A stretch of DNA of 6,787 nucleotides from an uncultured Actinomycetes bacterium (GCA_913061025.1 CAJXUJ010000071.1:1-6787); one strand, 5' to 3'. Positions 1-6,787 are shown, counted from the stretch's first letter. Made by a program: numbers and translations. Notes: a model not told the origin generated them from the sequence alone.

Positions 1-486
1 CGTGATCCGAATAGACCACGGGCCCTTGTCGTGTCTCGCCCTTCGTCCGATGGTGAGCACCTCGCACAGGCGAGCCCCTTGCACTCGCAGGTTGTAGAGC
101 TGAACCCGGCTTCGGTGGCCGTGCCACTGGTGGGCCGCATTGCCGCGGGTGGTCCGATCCTGGCCGAGCAGCACACCGAGGACGTCATGCCGCTACCCAA
201 GGACCTGGTGGGCGATGGCGAACTGTTCATGCTGACCGTGGTCGGCGATTCGATGGTCGACGCTGCGATCTGCGACGGGGACTACGTCGTCGTTCGTAGC
301 CAGCCGACCTGCGAAAACGGGGACATCGTCGCCGCGATGATCGATGACGAAGCCACGGTCAAGACTTTCAAGCGACGCGATGGGCACGTCTGGCTGATGC
401 CGCACAACCCGGCCTACGAGCCGATCCTCGGCGACAACGCACAGATCCTGGGCAAGGTGGTCAGCGTCCTTCGACGTGTGCGCTAG
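1..486 (+). CDS. lexA: LexA repressor, SOS regulator (5' partial, C-terminal 161 residues)
   Basis: LexA represses SOS genes and, when bound to RecA filaments after DNA damage, cleaves itself. The frame is open to base 1, so this is a partial gene entering from the left and not a short protein starting at the GTG at 31. The first residues (RDPNRPRA) match the end of the winged-helix wing of actinobacterial LexA; the rest of the DNA-binding domain lies outside the window. Numbering from base 1, a variable linker (about 11-40) leads into the S24 peptidase domain. The Ala-Gly cleavage bond lies in RIAAGGP (A49/G50), the nucleophile is S84 in VGDSM (TCG at 250), and the general-base lysine is K121 in ATVKTF (AAG at 361). 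All catalytic parts are intact. Stop TAG at 484-486 directly abuts the stop of the convergent helicase gene. Identification is secure; promoter and any self-regulatory SOS box would be upstream of the window. Confidence 0.96.
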   Translation, partial: RDPNRPRALVVSRPSSDGEHLAQASPLHSQVVELNPASVAVPLVGRIAAGGPILAEQHTEDVMPLPKDLVGDGELFMLTVVGDSMVDAAICDGDYVVVRSQPTCENGDIVAAMIDDEATVKTFKRRDGHVWLMPHNPAYEPILGDNAQILGKVVSVLRRVR

Positions 487-2457
487 CTAGTCACCGTCAG
501 ACGAATTCAGTCGCGCCAAGGCGTCCTGCACCACCGACCCGTCCGTGGTGAACCACAACGGTGGTAGCGAGGCGCGCAGTGCACTTCCATAGCCGGACGT
601 CGCCATACGCGAGTCCAGGACGGCAACCACGCCTCGATCTGTTTCCGATCGGATTAACCGACCCGCCCCCTGCGCGAGAAGGAGAGCAGCTCGGGCCAAG
701 GCCACCTGGCGAAAACCCGATCCACCAGCGGCATCCACCGCGGCCTGGCGTGCGCTGACAATCGGATCATCCGGACGCGGGAACGGAATTCGATCGATGG
801 TTACTAGCACTAGCGACTCCCCCGGCACGTCGATCCCCTGCCACAGCGCGACGGTGCCCACCAGCACGCTGGCCGGTTCTTCGGCAAATCGTTGAACCAG
901 TGGCGCGACGCTCTCACCCTTACGCTGCACCAAGATCGGCCCCACGAGGCCCTGTTCCAACGCCGGCGCTAAGCGAACCCGCAGATAGTCGGCAGCCCGC
1001 TCGACTCCGTTCCAACTAGAGAAGAGCGCCAACGTCCGCCCGCCAGCGGCCTCGACAAGGGCCGCGAGCTCATCCAAGGCCTCCATCGATGCCCCATCGC
1101 GATCCGGCGGCGGCACGTGACGAGCGACGTACAAGATTCCTTGGCGCGCATAGTCGAACCCGGAGCCGACATCCACACACGCGGTGTCTTCGGGCAGTCC
1201 GAGCGATGCGAGGACCGGTTCAAAGGAACCACCGGCCTTGATAGTCGCGCTGGTCAGGACGACGGGTTGCCCGGGGAAGAGCGACTCGGCAAGGGCATCA
1301 CCGACACTGAGGGGAGCGATGCGAACAACCGGGCCCCGTCCACCCTCGGTGCTCCACCACACCACGTCTGCGCTCGACAGCGCCAGAAGCCGTCCCGCCA
1401 CAGCGAACATTTCCTCAGCCGCCGCGCGCACGCGCTGCATTGCTGCACCGTCGGACTGTTCGTTTTCGCGACTATCGGACATCGCCGAGGACAGAGAGGA
1501 GACAAGTGCTCGGGTGGAATCTCGCACCCGGGTGAGCGCCAGCACCATGGGCTGCGACCACGAGGTGATCCGCGCCGTCTGCTGAGAGGAGGAGTCCGCA
1601 AGTTCCTGCAGCGCGATCGCGAAATCGTCCACGGCATCTGCGAGTGAGCCTTCGTCGTCGCTGAGCCTCGCCGCGTCGCCTGCCAATCGCTCGAGTCCCG
1701 AGACAGACAACTCCCCCGTGACCGCGCTGGTGATCCGATCGACGAGTTCATGGGCCTCGTCGATGATCAACGCGGACCGCTCGGGCAGAACCGGGACACC
1801 TTCAATGGCGTCGATGGCGAGCATCGCGTGATTGGTAACGACGATGTCGGCTTCCATTGCGCGTGCGCGGGCAAGGCCCGAGAAGCACTCATCTCCGTAG
1901 GGGCATCTGCTTTCCCCTACACACTCCGCCGCCGACACCGATACCGCTCGCCACACCCGAGAATCGATCTCGGCGTCAAGGTCGTCACGGTCCCCGGTCT
2001 CGGTCTGTTGAGCCCACTCGTGCACGAGGATCGCCTGCTCTTCGAGCGTCCCGCGCTGCCTGGGACCGGTGTCGATGGAGAGAAGGGATTCCTGACCATC
2101 GGCCTCGCCCATCCGCTGCCGGCACAGGTAGTTCTGTCGACCTTTGAGAACCGCCCAGGTCACGTCCGGATCGACCGACGCCAGGCGCGGCAGTTCCCGT
2201 TCGATCAATTGACGTTGCAGCGCGAGCGTTGCCGTGGCAACCACCACAGGTCCCTTCTCACGGGCCATCCGCGCTGCCGGCACCAGGTAGGCCAGGGATT
2301 TGCCGGTACCGGTACCGGCCTGGATCACAACGTGTGAACCCGAGGTGAACGCCGTCTGCACAGCCTCGGCCATCGCAACCTGACCCGGACGACTCCGACC
2401 GCCCATGGCTTCGACGATGGACGTGAGGTCGGCCTCGGTGCCCTGCGTCTGGTCCAT
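487..2457 (-). CDS. dinG: DinG/XPD-family ATP-dependent DNA helicase with Fe-S cluster motif
   Basis: Superfamily 2 helicase of the DinG/Rad3/XPD group, 656 residues. Family members are 5'-3' DNA helicases that unwind forked DNA, R-loops and similar repair intermediates in the cytoplasm. Visible motifs: Walker A AGTGTGKS (47-54), motif II DEAH (233-236), SAT (403-405), the WQGID segment (539-543) and motif VI QGAGRLIR (596-603). Four cysteines, C112, C179, C185 and C191, sit between Walker A and DEAH with the spacing expected for the 4Fe-4S cluster of this family. There is no N-terminal exonuclease domain such as some Firmicute DinG proteins carry. The ATG at 2457 lies 3 bases after the hflX stop without a Shine-Dalgarno sequence, so translation is probably coupled to hflX. 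It is the last gene of the minus-strand series and converges on lexA. No actinobacterial SOS box (TCGAAC-N4-GTTCGA type) was seen near it. The symbol is given by family; YoaA-like naming would be equally possible. Confidence 0.93.
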   Translation of the reverse strand: MDQTQGTEADLTSIVEAMGGRSRPGQVAMAEAVQTAFTSGSHVVIQAGTGTGKSLAYLVPAARMAREKGPVVVATATLALQRQLIERELPRLASVDPDVTWAVLKGRQNYLCRQRMGEADGQESLLSIDTGPRQRGTLEEQAILVHEWAQQTETGDRDDLDAEIDSRVWRAVSVSAAECVGESRCPYGDECFSGLARARAMEADIVVTNHAMLAIDAIEGVPVLPERSALIIDEAHELVDRITSAVTGELSVSGLERLAGDAARLSDDEGSLADAVDDFAIALQELADSSSQQTARITSWSQPMVLALTRVRDSTRALVSSLSSAMSDSRENEQSDGAAMQRVRAAAEEMFAVAGRLLALSSADVVWWSTEGGRGPVVRIAPLSVGDALAESLFPGQPVVLTSATIKAGGSFEPVLASLGLPEDTACVDVGSGFDYARQGILYVARHVPPPDRDGASMEALDELAALVEAAGGRTLALFSSWNGVERAADYLRVRLAPALEQGLVGPILVQRKGESVAPLVQRFAEEPASVLVGTVALWQGIDVPGESLVLVTIDRIPFPRPDDPIVSARQAAVDAAGGSGFRQVALARAALLLAQGAGRLIRSETDRGVVAVLDSRMATSGYGSALRASLPPLWFTTDGSVVQDALARLNSSDGD

Positions 2458-2460
2458 CGA

Positions 2461-3858
2461 CTAGCCGGGGTTCGCCGCGGCGCGTAACTCGTCGGCGAGG
2501 ATCGCGGGAACCCTGGCCTTAACGTGTGAACCCGCGTCACTGTGATCGACCGACACGACTTCCCCTTCACGGTAGGCGCGCGACAGCAAATCGCCGCGGT
2601 CGTACGGGACGACCACGTCGATGTCGGTGAGCCCGTGCGGAAGGTCGGCTTCGATCTCCGCGAGAAGTTCATCAATGCCGATTCCGCTGCGCGCCGAGAC
2701 GACAACGGCGTGTGGTTCGGCACGGAGGACTTCGGCAACCTTGTCGGGCTCAGCGATGTCGGCCTTGTTGATCGCGATGATCTCGGGCACCTCTCGCGCT
2801 CCGATCTCCGCCAGCACCTCTCGCACGGCTGCGATCTGCTCACGAGGTGCCTCGTCCGACCCGTCCACCACGTGCACGATCACGTCTGCATCGCGCACTT
2901 CCTCCAGGGTTGAGCGGAACGCTTCCACCAGTTGGTGCGGCAGATGCCGAACAAAACCGACGGTGTCCGAGAGGGTGAATTCACGACCCTGCGGAGTGCG
3001 CGCTTTACGCACGGTCGGATCGAGGGTGGCGAAGAGGGAATCGTCGACCAGCACTCCCGACCCGGTCAGTCGGTTCAGCAGGCTCGACTTACCGGCGTTG
3101 GTGTAGCCGGCCAGCGCCACGGTGGGGACACCCGAGCGTCGACGTGCCTTGCGTTGGGTTTCCCGCGTTCCCTCCATGGTCCGCAGTTGGGCCCGGATCT
3201 TGGCCATCTGCGATCGAATCCGCCGACGGTCGGTTTCGATCTTGGTCTCACCGGGTCCACGGGTACCCACGCCTCCCGTGGCACCACCGGCACGGCCACC
3301 GGCCTGTCGTGACAGCGATTCGCCCCACCCTCGAAGACGGGGCAACAGATACTGCATCTGGGCCAGGCTCACCTGGGCCTTGCCTTCTCTGCTGCGGGCG
3401 TGCTGGGCGAAGATGTCCAAGATCAGCCAGGTTCGATCGACCACCTTGACCTTGACGACGTCTTCCAACGTTCTCAATTGGCCAGGGCTGAGTTCACCGT
3501 CGCAGATGACCGTGTCAGCGCCGGAAGCGACCACGAGTTGACGCAGCTCGCGCGCCTTGCCCGAACCCACGTAGGTAGCAGGATCGGGTGCGTCCCGGCG
3601 CTGGACGACTCCCCCGACTACAACCGATCCGGCCGTTTCGGATAGTTGCGCCAACTCCCGAAGGGATCGCTCGGCCTGGGTGAGCGTTCCCGATGTCCAG
3701 ACACCAACGAGGAGCACACGCTCGAGGCGCACCTGTCGATATTCGACCTCGGTAACGTCCTCGAGTTCGGTCGAGAGGCCACCCACGCGACGAAGCGCTT
3801 GTCGGTCGAGAAGTTCTTCCTCGCCGATGGTCGGATCCGATTGTTCGTCAGCGTTCAC
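2461..3858 (-). CDS. hflX: GTPase HflX, ribosome-splitting factor
   Basis: HflX is a translational GTPase that binds the 50S subunit near the peptidyl-transferase centre and splits stalled or stress-arrested 70S ribosomes. The 465 residues hold the HflX N-terminal domain (about 47-150, including the YVGSGK segment at 96-101), the glycine-rich linker (LLPRLRGWGESL, then GGRAGGATGGVGTRGPGETK, about 171-206), a basic helical stretch (211-242) and the G domain: G1 GYTNAGKS (251-258), G2 around ATLDPT (277-282), G3 DTVG (298-301), G4 NKAD (364-367), G5 SAR (388-390). A short C-terminal domain follows. Start is GTG at 3858, supported by a GAGGA ribosome-binding site at 3862-3866 with a 3-base spacer, the clearest one in the window. 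It lies 17 bases after dapF and 3 bases before the helicase gene, so it is probably cotranscribed with both. Nothing is missing or unusual in the motifs. Confidence 0.96.
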   Translation of the reverse strand: MNADEQSDPTIGEEELLDRQALRRVGGLSTELEDVTEVEYRQVRLERVLLVGVWTSGTLTQAERSLRELAQLSETAGSVVVGGVVQRRDAPDPATYVGSGKARELRQLVVASGADTVICDGELSPGQLRTLEDVVKVKVVDRTWLILDIFAQHARSREGKAQVSLAQMQYLLPRLRGWGESLSRQAGGRAGGATGGVGTRGPGETKIETDRRRIRSQMAKIRAQLRTMEGTRETQRKARRRSGVPTVALAGYTNAGKSSLLNRLTGSGVLVDDSLFATLDPTVRKARTPQGREFTLSDTVGFVRHLPHQLVEAFRSTLEEVRDADVIVHVVDGSDEAPREQIAAVREVLAEIGAREVPEIIAINKADIAEPDKVAEVLRAEPHAVVVSARSGIGIDELLAEIEADLPHGLTDIDVVVPYDRGDLLSRAYREGEVVSVDHSDAGSHVKARVPAILADELRAAANPG

Positions 3859-3861
3859 GGT

Positions 3862-3866
3862 TCCTC
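3862..3866 (-). promoter_or_regulatory. Ribosome-binding site of hflX
   Basis: GAGGA on the minus strand, 3 bases upstream of the GTG at 3858. It supports that GTG as the start of hflX even though the usual ATG is absent. The spacer is on the short side. Confidence 0.6.
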
Positions 3867-3875
3867 ACCGACACG

Positions 3876-4736
3876 TCACAGACCCCGGGGCCATTGCAGT
3901 GTTCCTCGCGCGACCAATTCCGCGGGGCCGCGCAAAGTGAGGCGTCCGTCGGATGCGATGTCGACGTACACGGTTCCGCCGGGCACATCGATTCGGTAGG
4001 TGTCCAGGCTCTCGGCCGGCTCGGCAATCGCCGTTGCCCAGGCGACGGCGCACGCTCCGGTTCCGCAGGACATCGTCTCGCCGACCCCCCGCTCATGGAC
4101 ACGCATGCGCAGGTGACCCGCTTCGAGCCGCTCCACAAATTCGACGTTCACACCGTGCGGGAACGCTGCTTCGGGTGTTACCTGCGGTGAGCTCTGCAGG
4201 GATCCGATCAGTTCGAGGTTGTCCACGTAGGTGACGGCGTGTGGATTCGGGACGTGGACGCTGATGGCATCCCATGCGTGATCGCCATGGTGAACGGTGA
4301 TCGGTAGCGGCGACCCTTCATCGATCGCCGCACCCATACCGATCGCGATCTCTTCGGCTTCGGCTCCGAGGACCTCGGCCTCGATGAGGCCTGCCCTGGT
4401 GGCGATGACGGTGGTTCGAGAGGACAGGGCACCGGTGGCGTGCAGGTAGCGAACGAACACCCGGGCCCCGTTCCCGCACATCTCGGCAAGCGAGCCATCG
4501 GCATTGCGGTAGTCCATGAAGAACTCGGCTACGTCCTGAAATTCAGCGAACTCGGGATCGCTGGCACAACGAACCACTCGCAAAACACCGTCGCCGCCGA
4601 TTCCCATGCGTCGATCGCAGAGCCAGCGAACGCGCTCGACGGTGAGGTCTAAACGACCGTCGAGGTCGGGGAGAACAACAAAGTCGTTCCCCGTTCCATG
4701 CCCCTTGACGAAGGGGACGTCGCTAACTCTGACCAT
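3876..4736 (-). CDS. dapF: Diaminopimelate epimerase
   Basis: Cofactor-independent epimerase converting LL-diaminopimelate to meso-diaminopimelate, the direct precursor of lysine and the cross-linking residue of peptidoglycan in most actinobacteria. The 286 residues carry the family marks in order: KGHGTGNDFV near the N terminus (11-20), RRMGIGGDG (42-50), first catalytic cysteine C87 in MCGNGAR, NPHAV (164-168), FPHGVNVEF (192-200), ERGVGET (215-221) and second catalytic cysteine C224 in SCGTGA. Both halves of the two-domain fold are complete. The ATG at 4736 follows the glycosyltransferase stop by 4 bases and has no good Shine-Dalgarno sequence, so coupling to that gene is likely. In many actinobacteria dapF directly follows miaA; here two other genes separate them. 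Confidence 0.97.
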   Translation of the reverse strand: MVRVSDVPFVKGHGTGNDFVVLPDLDGRLDLTVERVRWLCDRRMGIGGDGVLRVVRCASDPEFAEFQDVAEFFMDYRNADGSLAEMCGNGARVFVRYLHATGALSSRTTVIATRAGLIEAEVLGAEAEEIAIGMGAAIDEGSPLPITVHHGDHAWDAISVHVPNPHAVTYVDNLELIGSLQSSPQVTPEAAFPHGVNVEFVERLEAGHLRMRVHERGVGETMSCGTGACAVAWATAIAEPAESLDTYRIDVPGGTVYVDIASDGRLTLRGPAELVARGTLQWPRGL

Positions 4737-4740
4737 CGGA

Positions 4741-5868
4741 TCAGCCTAGTGCGCGACGGCGGGCTCCCCTGGCTTCGTCATAGGCGCTGTCCACGAGATC
4801 CAGCACATGCGGCCACGCCTGCTCGGGCGTAACCGAACCGTTGTGATCAAGGATCCGCTTCAGCAGTTCATGATCGTTAGCAAGGTCTAGCAGCGCGCCG
4901 ACCAGCCCGGCGTCGTCGTTGGCTAACAATCCCTCCACACCATTCGTCACGAAATCGGCCGTTCCCGACTGAGAGCGCGCCACCACCGCGAGCCCAGCAG
5001 TCCGCGCCTCGAGCGCCGCGATACCGAAGGACTCGCGGACCGATGCTTGAACGAAGACGTCTGAGGTGGCGAAGTGCGCGCGGATTCGTGGCCGGGTGAG
5101 TCGACCGGTCACCGTGATGACATCGGTGAGGTCGTGCCGCTCGATGTAGCGGTCGACCCGACCCGATTCGGGGCCGTCGCCGATGATCGTCGCGCGGATC
5201 CGACCTCCGGAGGCCGCGATTGCGCGATGCAGGACGGTGACCAGCGGGAGTACGCGCTTGCGGGGCGCTAGCCGCAGGACACTCACCACTCTGATCACGT
5301 GGTCGGGATCAGGAAGGTGATTGACCTGCCACTCGTCGGGTTCGATTCCGTTCGGCAGCACAAGGACGGGTTGCCGTAGGGCTTCTTCGACCCGAGCTGC
5401 CGCAGCCGAACCCACCGCGCTGAGGATCACGCCGGACCCCATTCCCCACGCGGTTCGATCCAAGAAACGGTTGCCGCCCCTGGTCACCGCATCCCACATG
5501 CTGTGCACCGTCACGACGGTGGGCACCCGGGCTTGGCGCGCGGCTCGAATCCCACCCCAGGCAAATGGAGAAGCCGCTCCAGCGTGGACGTGCGCGACAT
5601 CGATGCGCTCGCGTCGCAAAAAGTCGAGAACGTGCGCGCGCGTGTTCGGATGCACTGGAAGGTCGAAGGGAAGCCGTGCAGCCACCCGCATGACCGGAAT
5701 CCCGGCAACCTCATCGCGTCCCGACCGGTTTTCGTCGACGCCAGGCGTGGCGGTGATGACCCGGACTTCGTGACCCGCGGCCATTTGCCGCTCCGCGAGT
5801 CCTTGCACCTGGGTTTCGATACCGCCGGTGCGCGGTGCGAAGCAGTCGGTGATGTGGGCGATGCGCAC
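4741..5868 (-). CDS. GT4-family glycosyltransferase, acceptor unknown
   Basis: GT-B fold retaining glycosyltransferase of family 4, using a nucleotide-sugar donor; probably cytoplasmic or at the inner membrane face, with no signal peptide or membrane segment. From the chosen start it has 375 residues. The N-terminal acceptor domain opens with RIAHITDCF and the glycine-rich GGIE loop (15-18), with HVHAG (93-97) and VTVHS (119-123). The C-terminal donor domain shows R199/K204 in LRLAPRK, IIGDGPE (228-234) and the EX7E motif E279/E287 (ESFGIAALE), followed by GTADFV. It is like PimB or other actinobacterial mannosyl or N-acetylglucosaminyl transferases in layout but lacks the GGMNVY-type N-terminal signature of MshA, so it is probably not the mycothiol enzyme. 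The start is placed at the GTG at 5868 because the family begins with MRIAHxTD; a longer form from the GTG at 5925 would run past the start of the divergent deacetylase gene. The stop is 4 bases before dapF. Confidence 0.88.
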   Translation of the reverse strand: MRIAHITDCFAPRTGGIETQVQGLAERQMAAGHEVRVITATPGVDENRSGRDEVAGIPVMRVAARLPFDLPVHPNTRAHVLDFLRRERIDVAHVHAGAASPFAWGGIRAARQARVPTVVTVHSMWDAVTRGGNRFLDRTAWGMGSGVILSAVGSAAAARVEEALRQPVLVLPNGIEPDEWQVNHLPDPDHVIRVVSVLRLAPRKRVLPLVTVLHRAIAASGGRIRATIIGDGPESGRVDRYIERHDLTDVITVTGRLTRPRIRAHFATSDVFVQASVRESFGIAALEARTAGLAVVARSQSGTADFVTNGVEGLLANDDAGLVGALLDLANDHELLKRILDHNGSVTPEQAWPHVLDLVDSAYDEARGARRRALG

Positions 5869-5917
5869 GGAGTGACGGTACGCCACACCGGTGAACAGCG
5901 TGCGACACAATGCCGTC
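5869..5917. promoter_or_regulatory. Divergent promoter region between glycosyltransferase and deacetylase genes
   Basis: A 49-base spacer between two divergent starts. On the minus strand a TACCGT hexamer (5875-5880) matches the actinobacterial -10 pattern TANNNT and lies 6 bases before the GTG at 5868. On the plus strand CACAAT (5906-5911) is a poorer -10 match and lies 6 bases before the GTG at 5918. Neither start has a Shine-Dalgarno sequence. This layout fits leaderless transcripts from both genes. No clear -35 element is visible on either side, so the promoter call is an inference from position. Confidence 0.35.
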
Positions 5918-6688
5918 GTGCCCACTTTGGTCTTCGTCCACGCTCATCCCGACGACGAAGCCCTTCTGACAGCGGGGACGATGGCGAAGGCCGCGAGTCA
6001 GGGTCACCGTGTTGTCCTCGTCATGGCTACCGACGGTGCCGCCGGTCTTGCGCGTTCGGACATCGGTGATCTTGCTGAGGTTCGGGCCGGCGAACTCGCT
6101 GCGTCCGCGTCGGTTCTCGGGGTGGCCCGCACCATCAACCTGGGCTATCGGGACTCCGGACTCGACGGTTCGGTTATCGGGGGGCTGGCATCGACATCGG
6201 TCGAGCAGGTCGCATCGGCCATCGCGGACATCGTGCGCGAGGAGAACGCCGACATCTTGGTGGGATATGACCCCAGCGGTGGATACGGACACCCCGACCA
6301 CGTGCAGGTGCATCGTGCGGTACGTGCTGCTGCAGCGGCTCTGTTCGCCCAGGAACCGGGCGCACATCTGCGGGTCTTCGAAGCCACCTTGCCCCGGGAG
6401 CCCATCGCCCGGGCGGTTCACCTCGCGGCCCGCGTCGGTGCCACGCCTGCCGATTTCGATCCAACGGAGTTCGACCGGGCCTGGACTCCTCGCGCGCACA
6501 TCACGCACCGAGTAAACGTCCGCGACCACCTGGCGGCGAAGCGAGCAGCGCAGGCCGCGCATGCCTCACAGTCCGGGGCGGACGAGGGGGTTCGCACGCT
6601 CGAGGTATTGGGGAAGCTGCCCGGCCCGGTGGCTCGTCTCCTGTTGGGCACCGAGTTCTACGTGGACGTCACCTCGGCCACGATGTGA
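5918..6688 (+). CDS. PIG-L/LmbE-family zinc-dependent N-acetyl-sugar deacetylase
   Basis: Member of the PIG-L/LmbE superfamily, which removes the N-acetyl group from GlcNAc-containing conjugates (MshB on GlcNAc-inositol, BshB on GlcNAc-malate, PIG-L on GlcNAc-PI) or hydrolyses related amides (Mca). Numbered from the GTG at 5918 it has 256 residues. The N-terminal motif HAHPDDE gives H10, D12 and D13, and GYGHPDH gives H128: by family analogy H10, D13 and H128 bind the metal and D12 is the catalytic base. YRDSGLDG (77-84) and YDPSGGYGHPDHV also resemble MshB, and AKRAAQAAHASQ (207-218) matches the conserved C-terminal part. It is shorter than MshB (about 300). A longer start at the GTG at 5891 is possible but lacks a ribosome-binding site and adds residues before the family start. 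It is divergent from the glycosyltransferase, and its last 31 bases overlap the end of miaA on the other strand. The substrate is unknown. Confidence 0.87.
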   Translation: MPTLVFVHAHPDDEALLTAGTMAKAASQGHRVVLVMATDGAAGLARSDIGDLAEVRAGELAASASVLGVARTINLGYRDSGLDGSVIGGLASTSVEQVASAIADIVREENADILVGYDPSGGYGHPDHVQVHRAVRAAAAALFAQEPGAHLRVFEATLPREPIARAVHLAARVGATPADFDPTEFDRAWTPRAHITHRVNVRDHLAAKRAAQAAHASQSGADEGVRTLEVLGKLPGPVARLLLGTEFYVDVTSATM

Positions 6689-6787
6689 TCGACCAGGTTG
6701 GCGTTGTTGTAATCCAGCCACTGGATCCGTTCGTCACGAGCGAACCACCGCTGCTGACGCCTCGCAAACTTCCGGGTGTCAGCAATG
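6658..6787 (-). CDS. miaA: tRNA dimethylallyltransferase MiaA (partial, last 42 residues)
   Basis: MiaA transfers a dimethylallyl group to A37 of tRNAs reading UNN codons. Only the C-terminal end is in the window; the gene runs off the right edge. The minus-strand frame from 6787 reads TRKFARRQQRWFARDERI, then QWLDYNN, and ends at TAG (6660-6658). The T-R-(K/R)-F-A-R-R-Q-x-x-W-F-R-x-D motif is characteristic of the MiaA C-terminal region and basic tRNA-contacting helix. It is too short for a typical ORF cut-off, but the motif and the known neighbourhood with dapF and hflX make the call firm. Its 3' end overlaps the deacetylase gene tail to tail by 31 bases, so each transcript must end in, or run antisense into, the other. 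Confidence 0.92.
   Translation of the reverse strand, partial: IADTRKFARRQQRWFARDERIQWLDYNNANLVDHIVAEVTST

Noticed and set aside
31..486. A short LexA-like protein without a DNA-binding domain, starting at the GTG at 31.
   Set aside because: The same frame is open to base 1 and encodes the conserved end of the LexA winged helix (RDPNRPRA), so the missing domain is simply cut off by the window edge.
1152..1167. TCGAAC half-site that could be part of a LexA (SOS) box.
   Set aside because: The partner half is absent (agccga instead of GTTCGA) and it lies in the middle of the helicase coding region; other GTTCGA or TCGAAC hits in the window also lack a partner.
2303..2318. Repeated palindromic GGTACC units (ccggtaccggtaccgg) that look like a small repeat or protein-binding site.
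   Set aside because: They encode the Gly-Thr-Gly-Thr-Gly of the helicase Walker A motif; the repetition follows from the protein sequence.
1117..2337. Long + strand open frames (1117-1647 and 1750-2337) opposite the helicase gene.
   Set aside because: They are antisense to a well-conserved gene, lack recognisable domains and ribosome-binding sites, and are expected from high-GC codon bias.
5503..6069. A 188-codon + strand open frame running across the divergent promoter region.
   Set aside because: It lies antisense to the glycosyltransferase and then out of frame with the deacetylase; its sequence is Arg/Gly/His-rich and has no family features, typical of a shadow frame.
5711..6562. A 283-codon minus-strand open frame opposite the deacetylase gene.
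   Set aside because: It overlaps two genes with clear catalytic motifs in other frames and shows no motif of its own.

Overview
The window is a high-GC (roughly low-60s % by eye) stretch of an actinobacterial chromosome. The lineage call rests on gene order and protein features: LexA with an actinobacterial-type wing (a DPNRPRA stretch) and processing domain, and the miaA / dapF / hflX / dinG-like helicase / lexA neighbourhood that many actinobacteria share. I cannot place it to genus. It is almost fully coding; no gene-free stretch is longer than about 50 bases, and I saw no RNA gene, CRISPR array, insertion sequence or convincing rho-independent terminator.

Layout from left to right. The 3' part of lexA enters from the left edge on the + strand (1-486); its DNA-binding domain lies mostly outside the window. 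It converges, with no spacer at all, on a minus-strand series that reads right to left: a GT4 glycosyltransferase (start about 5868), dapF (4736), hflX (3858) and a DinG/XPD-family Fe-S helicase (2457 to 487). The minus-strand gaps are 4, 17 and 3 bases, so these four are probably one transcription unit with translational coupling. Divergent from the glycosyltransferase is a + strand PIG-L/LmbE-family deacetylase (about 5918-6688). Its 3' end overlaps by 31 bases the 3' end of miaA, which comes in on the minus strand from the right edge (6658-6787).

Functionally the core is housekeeping: SOS control (LexA), a helicase for DNA or R-loop repair (DinG type), a ribosome-splitting GTPase (HflX), the last epimerisation step before meso-diaminopimelate for lysine and peptidoglycan (DapF), and tRNA A37 prenylation (MiaA). 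The part that stands out is a divergent glycosyltransferase plus sugar-deacetylase pair set between miaA and dapF, which in many actinobacteria are direct neighbours. The pairing resembles the logic of MshA/MshB, BshA/BshB and PIG-A/PIG-L (attach an N-acetyl sugar, then deacetylate it), but the glycosyltransferase does not look like MshA, so the product is unknown. Both genes of the pair seem to start without a Shine-Dalgarno sequence, just downstream of weak -10-like hexamers, suggesting leaderless transcripts. I found no clearly new large system; this two-gene cassette is the best candidate for follow-up.
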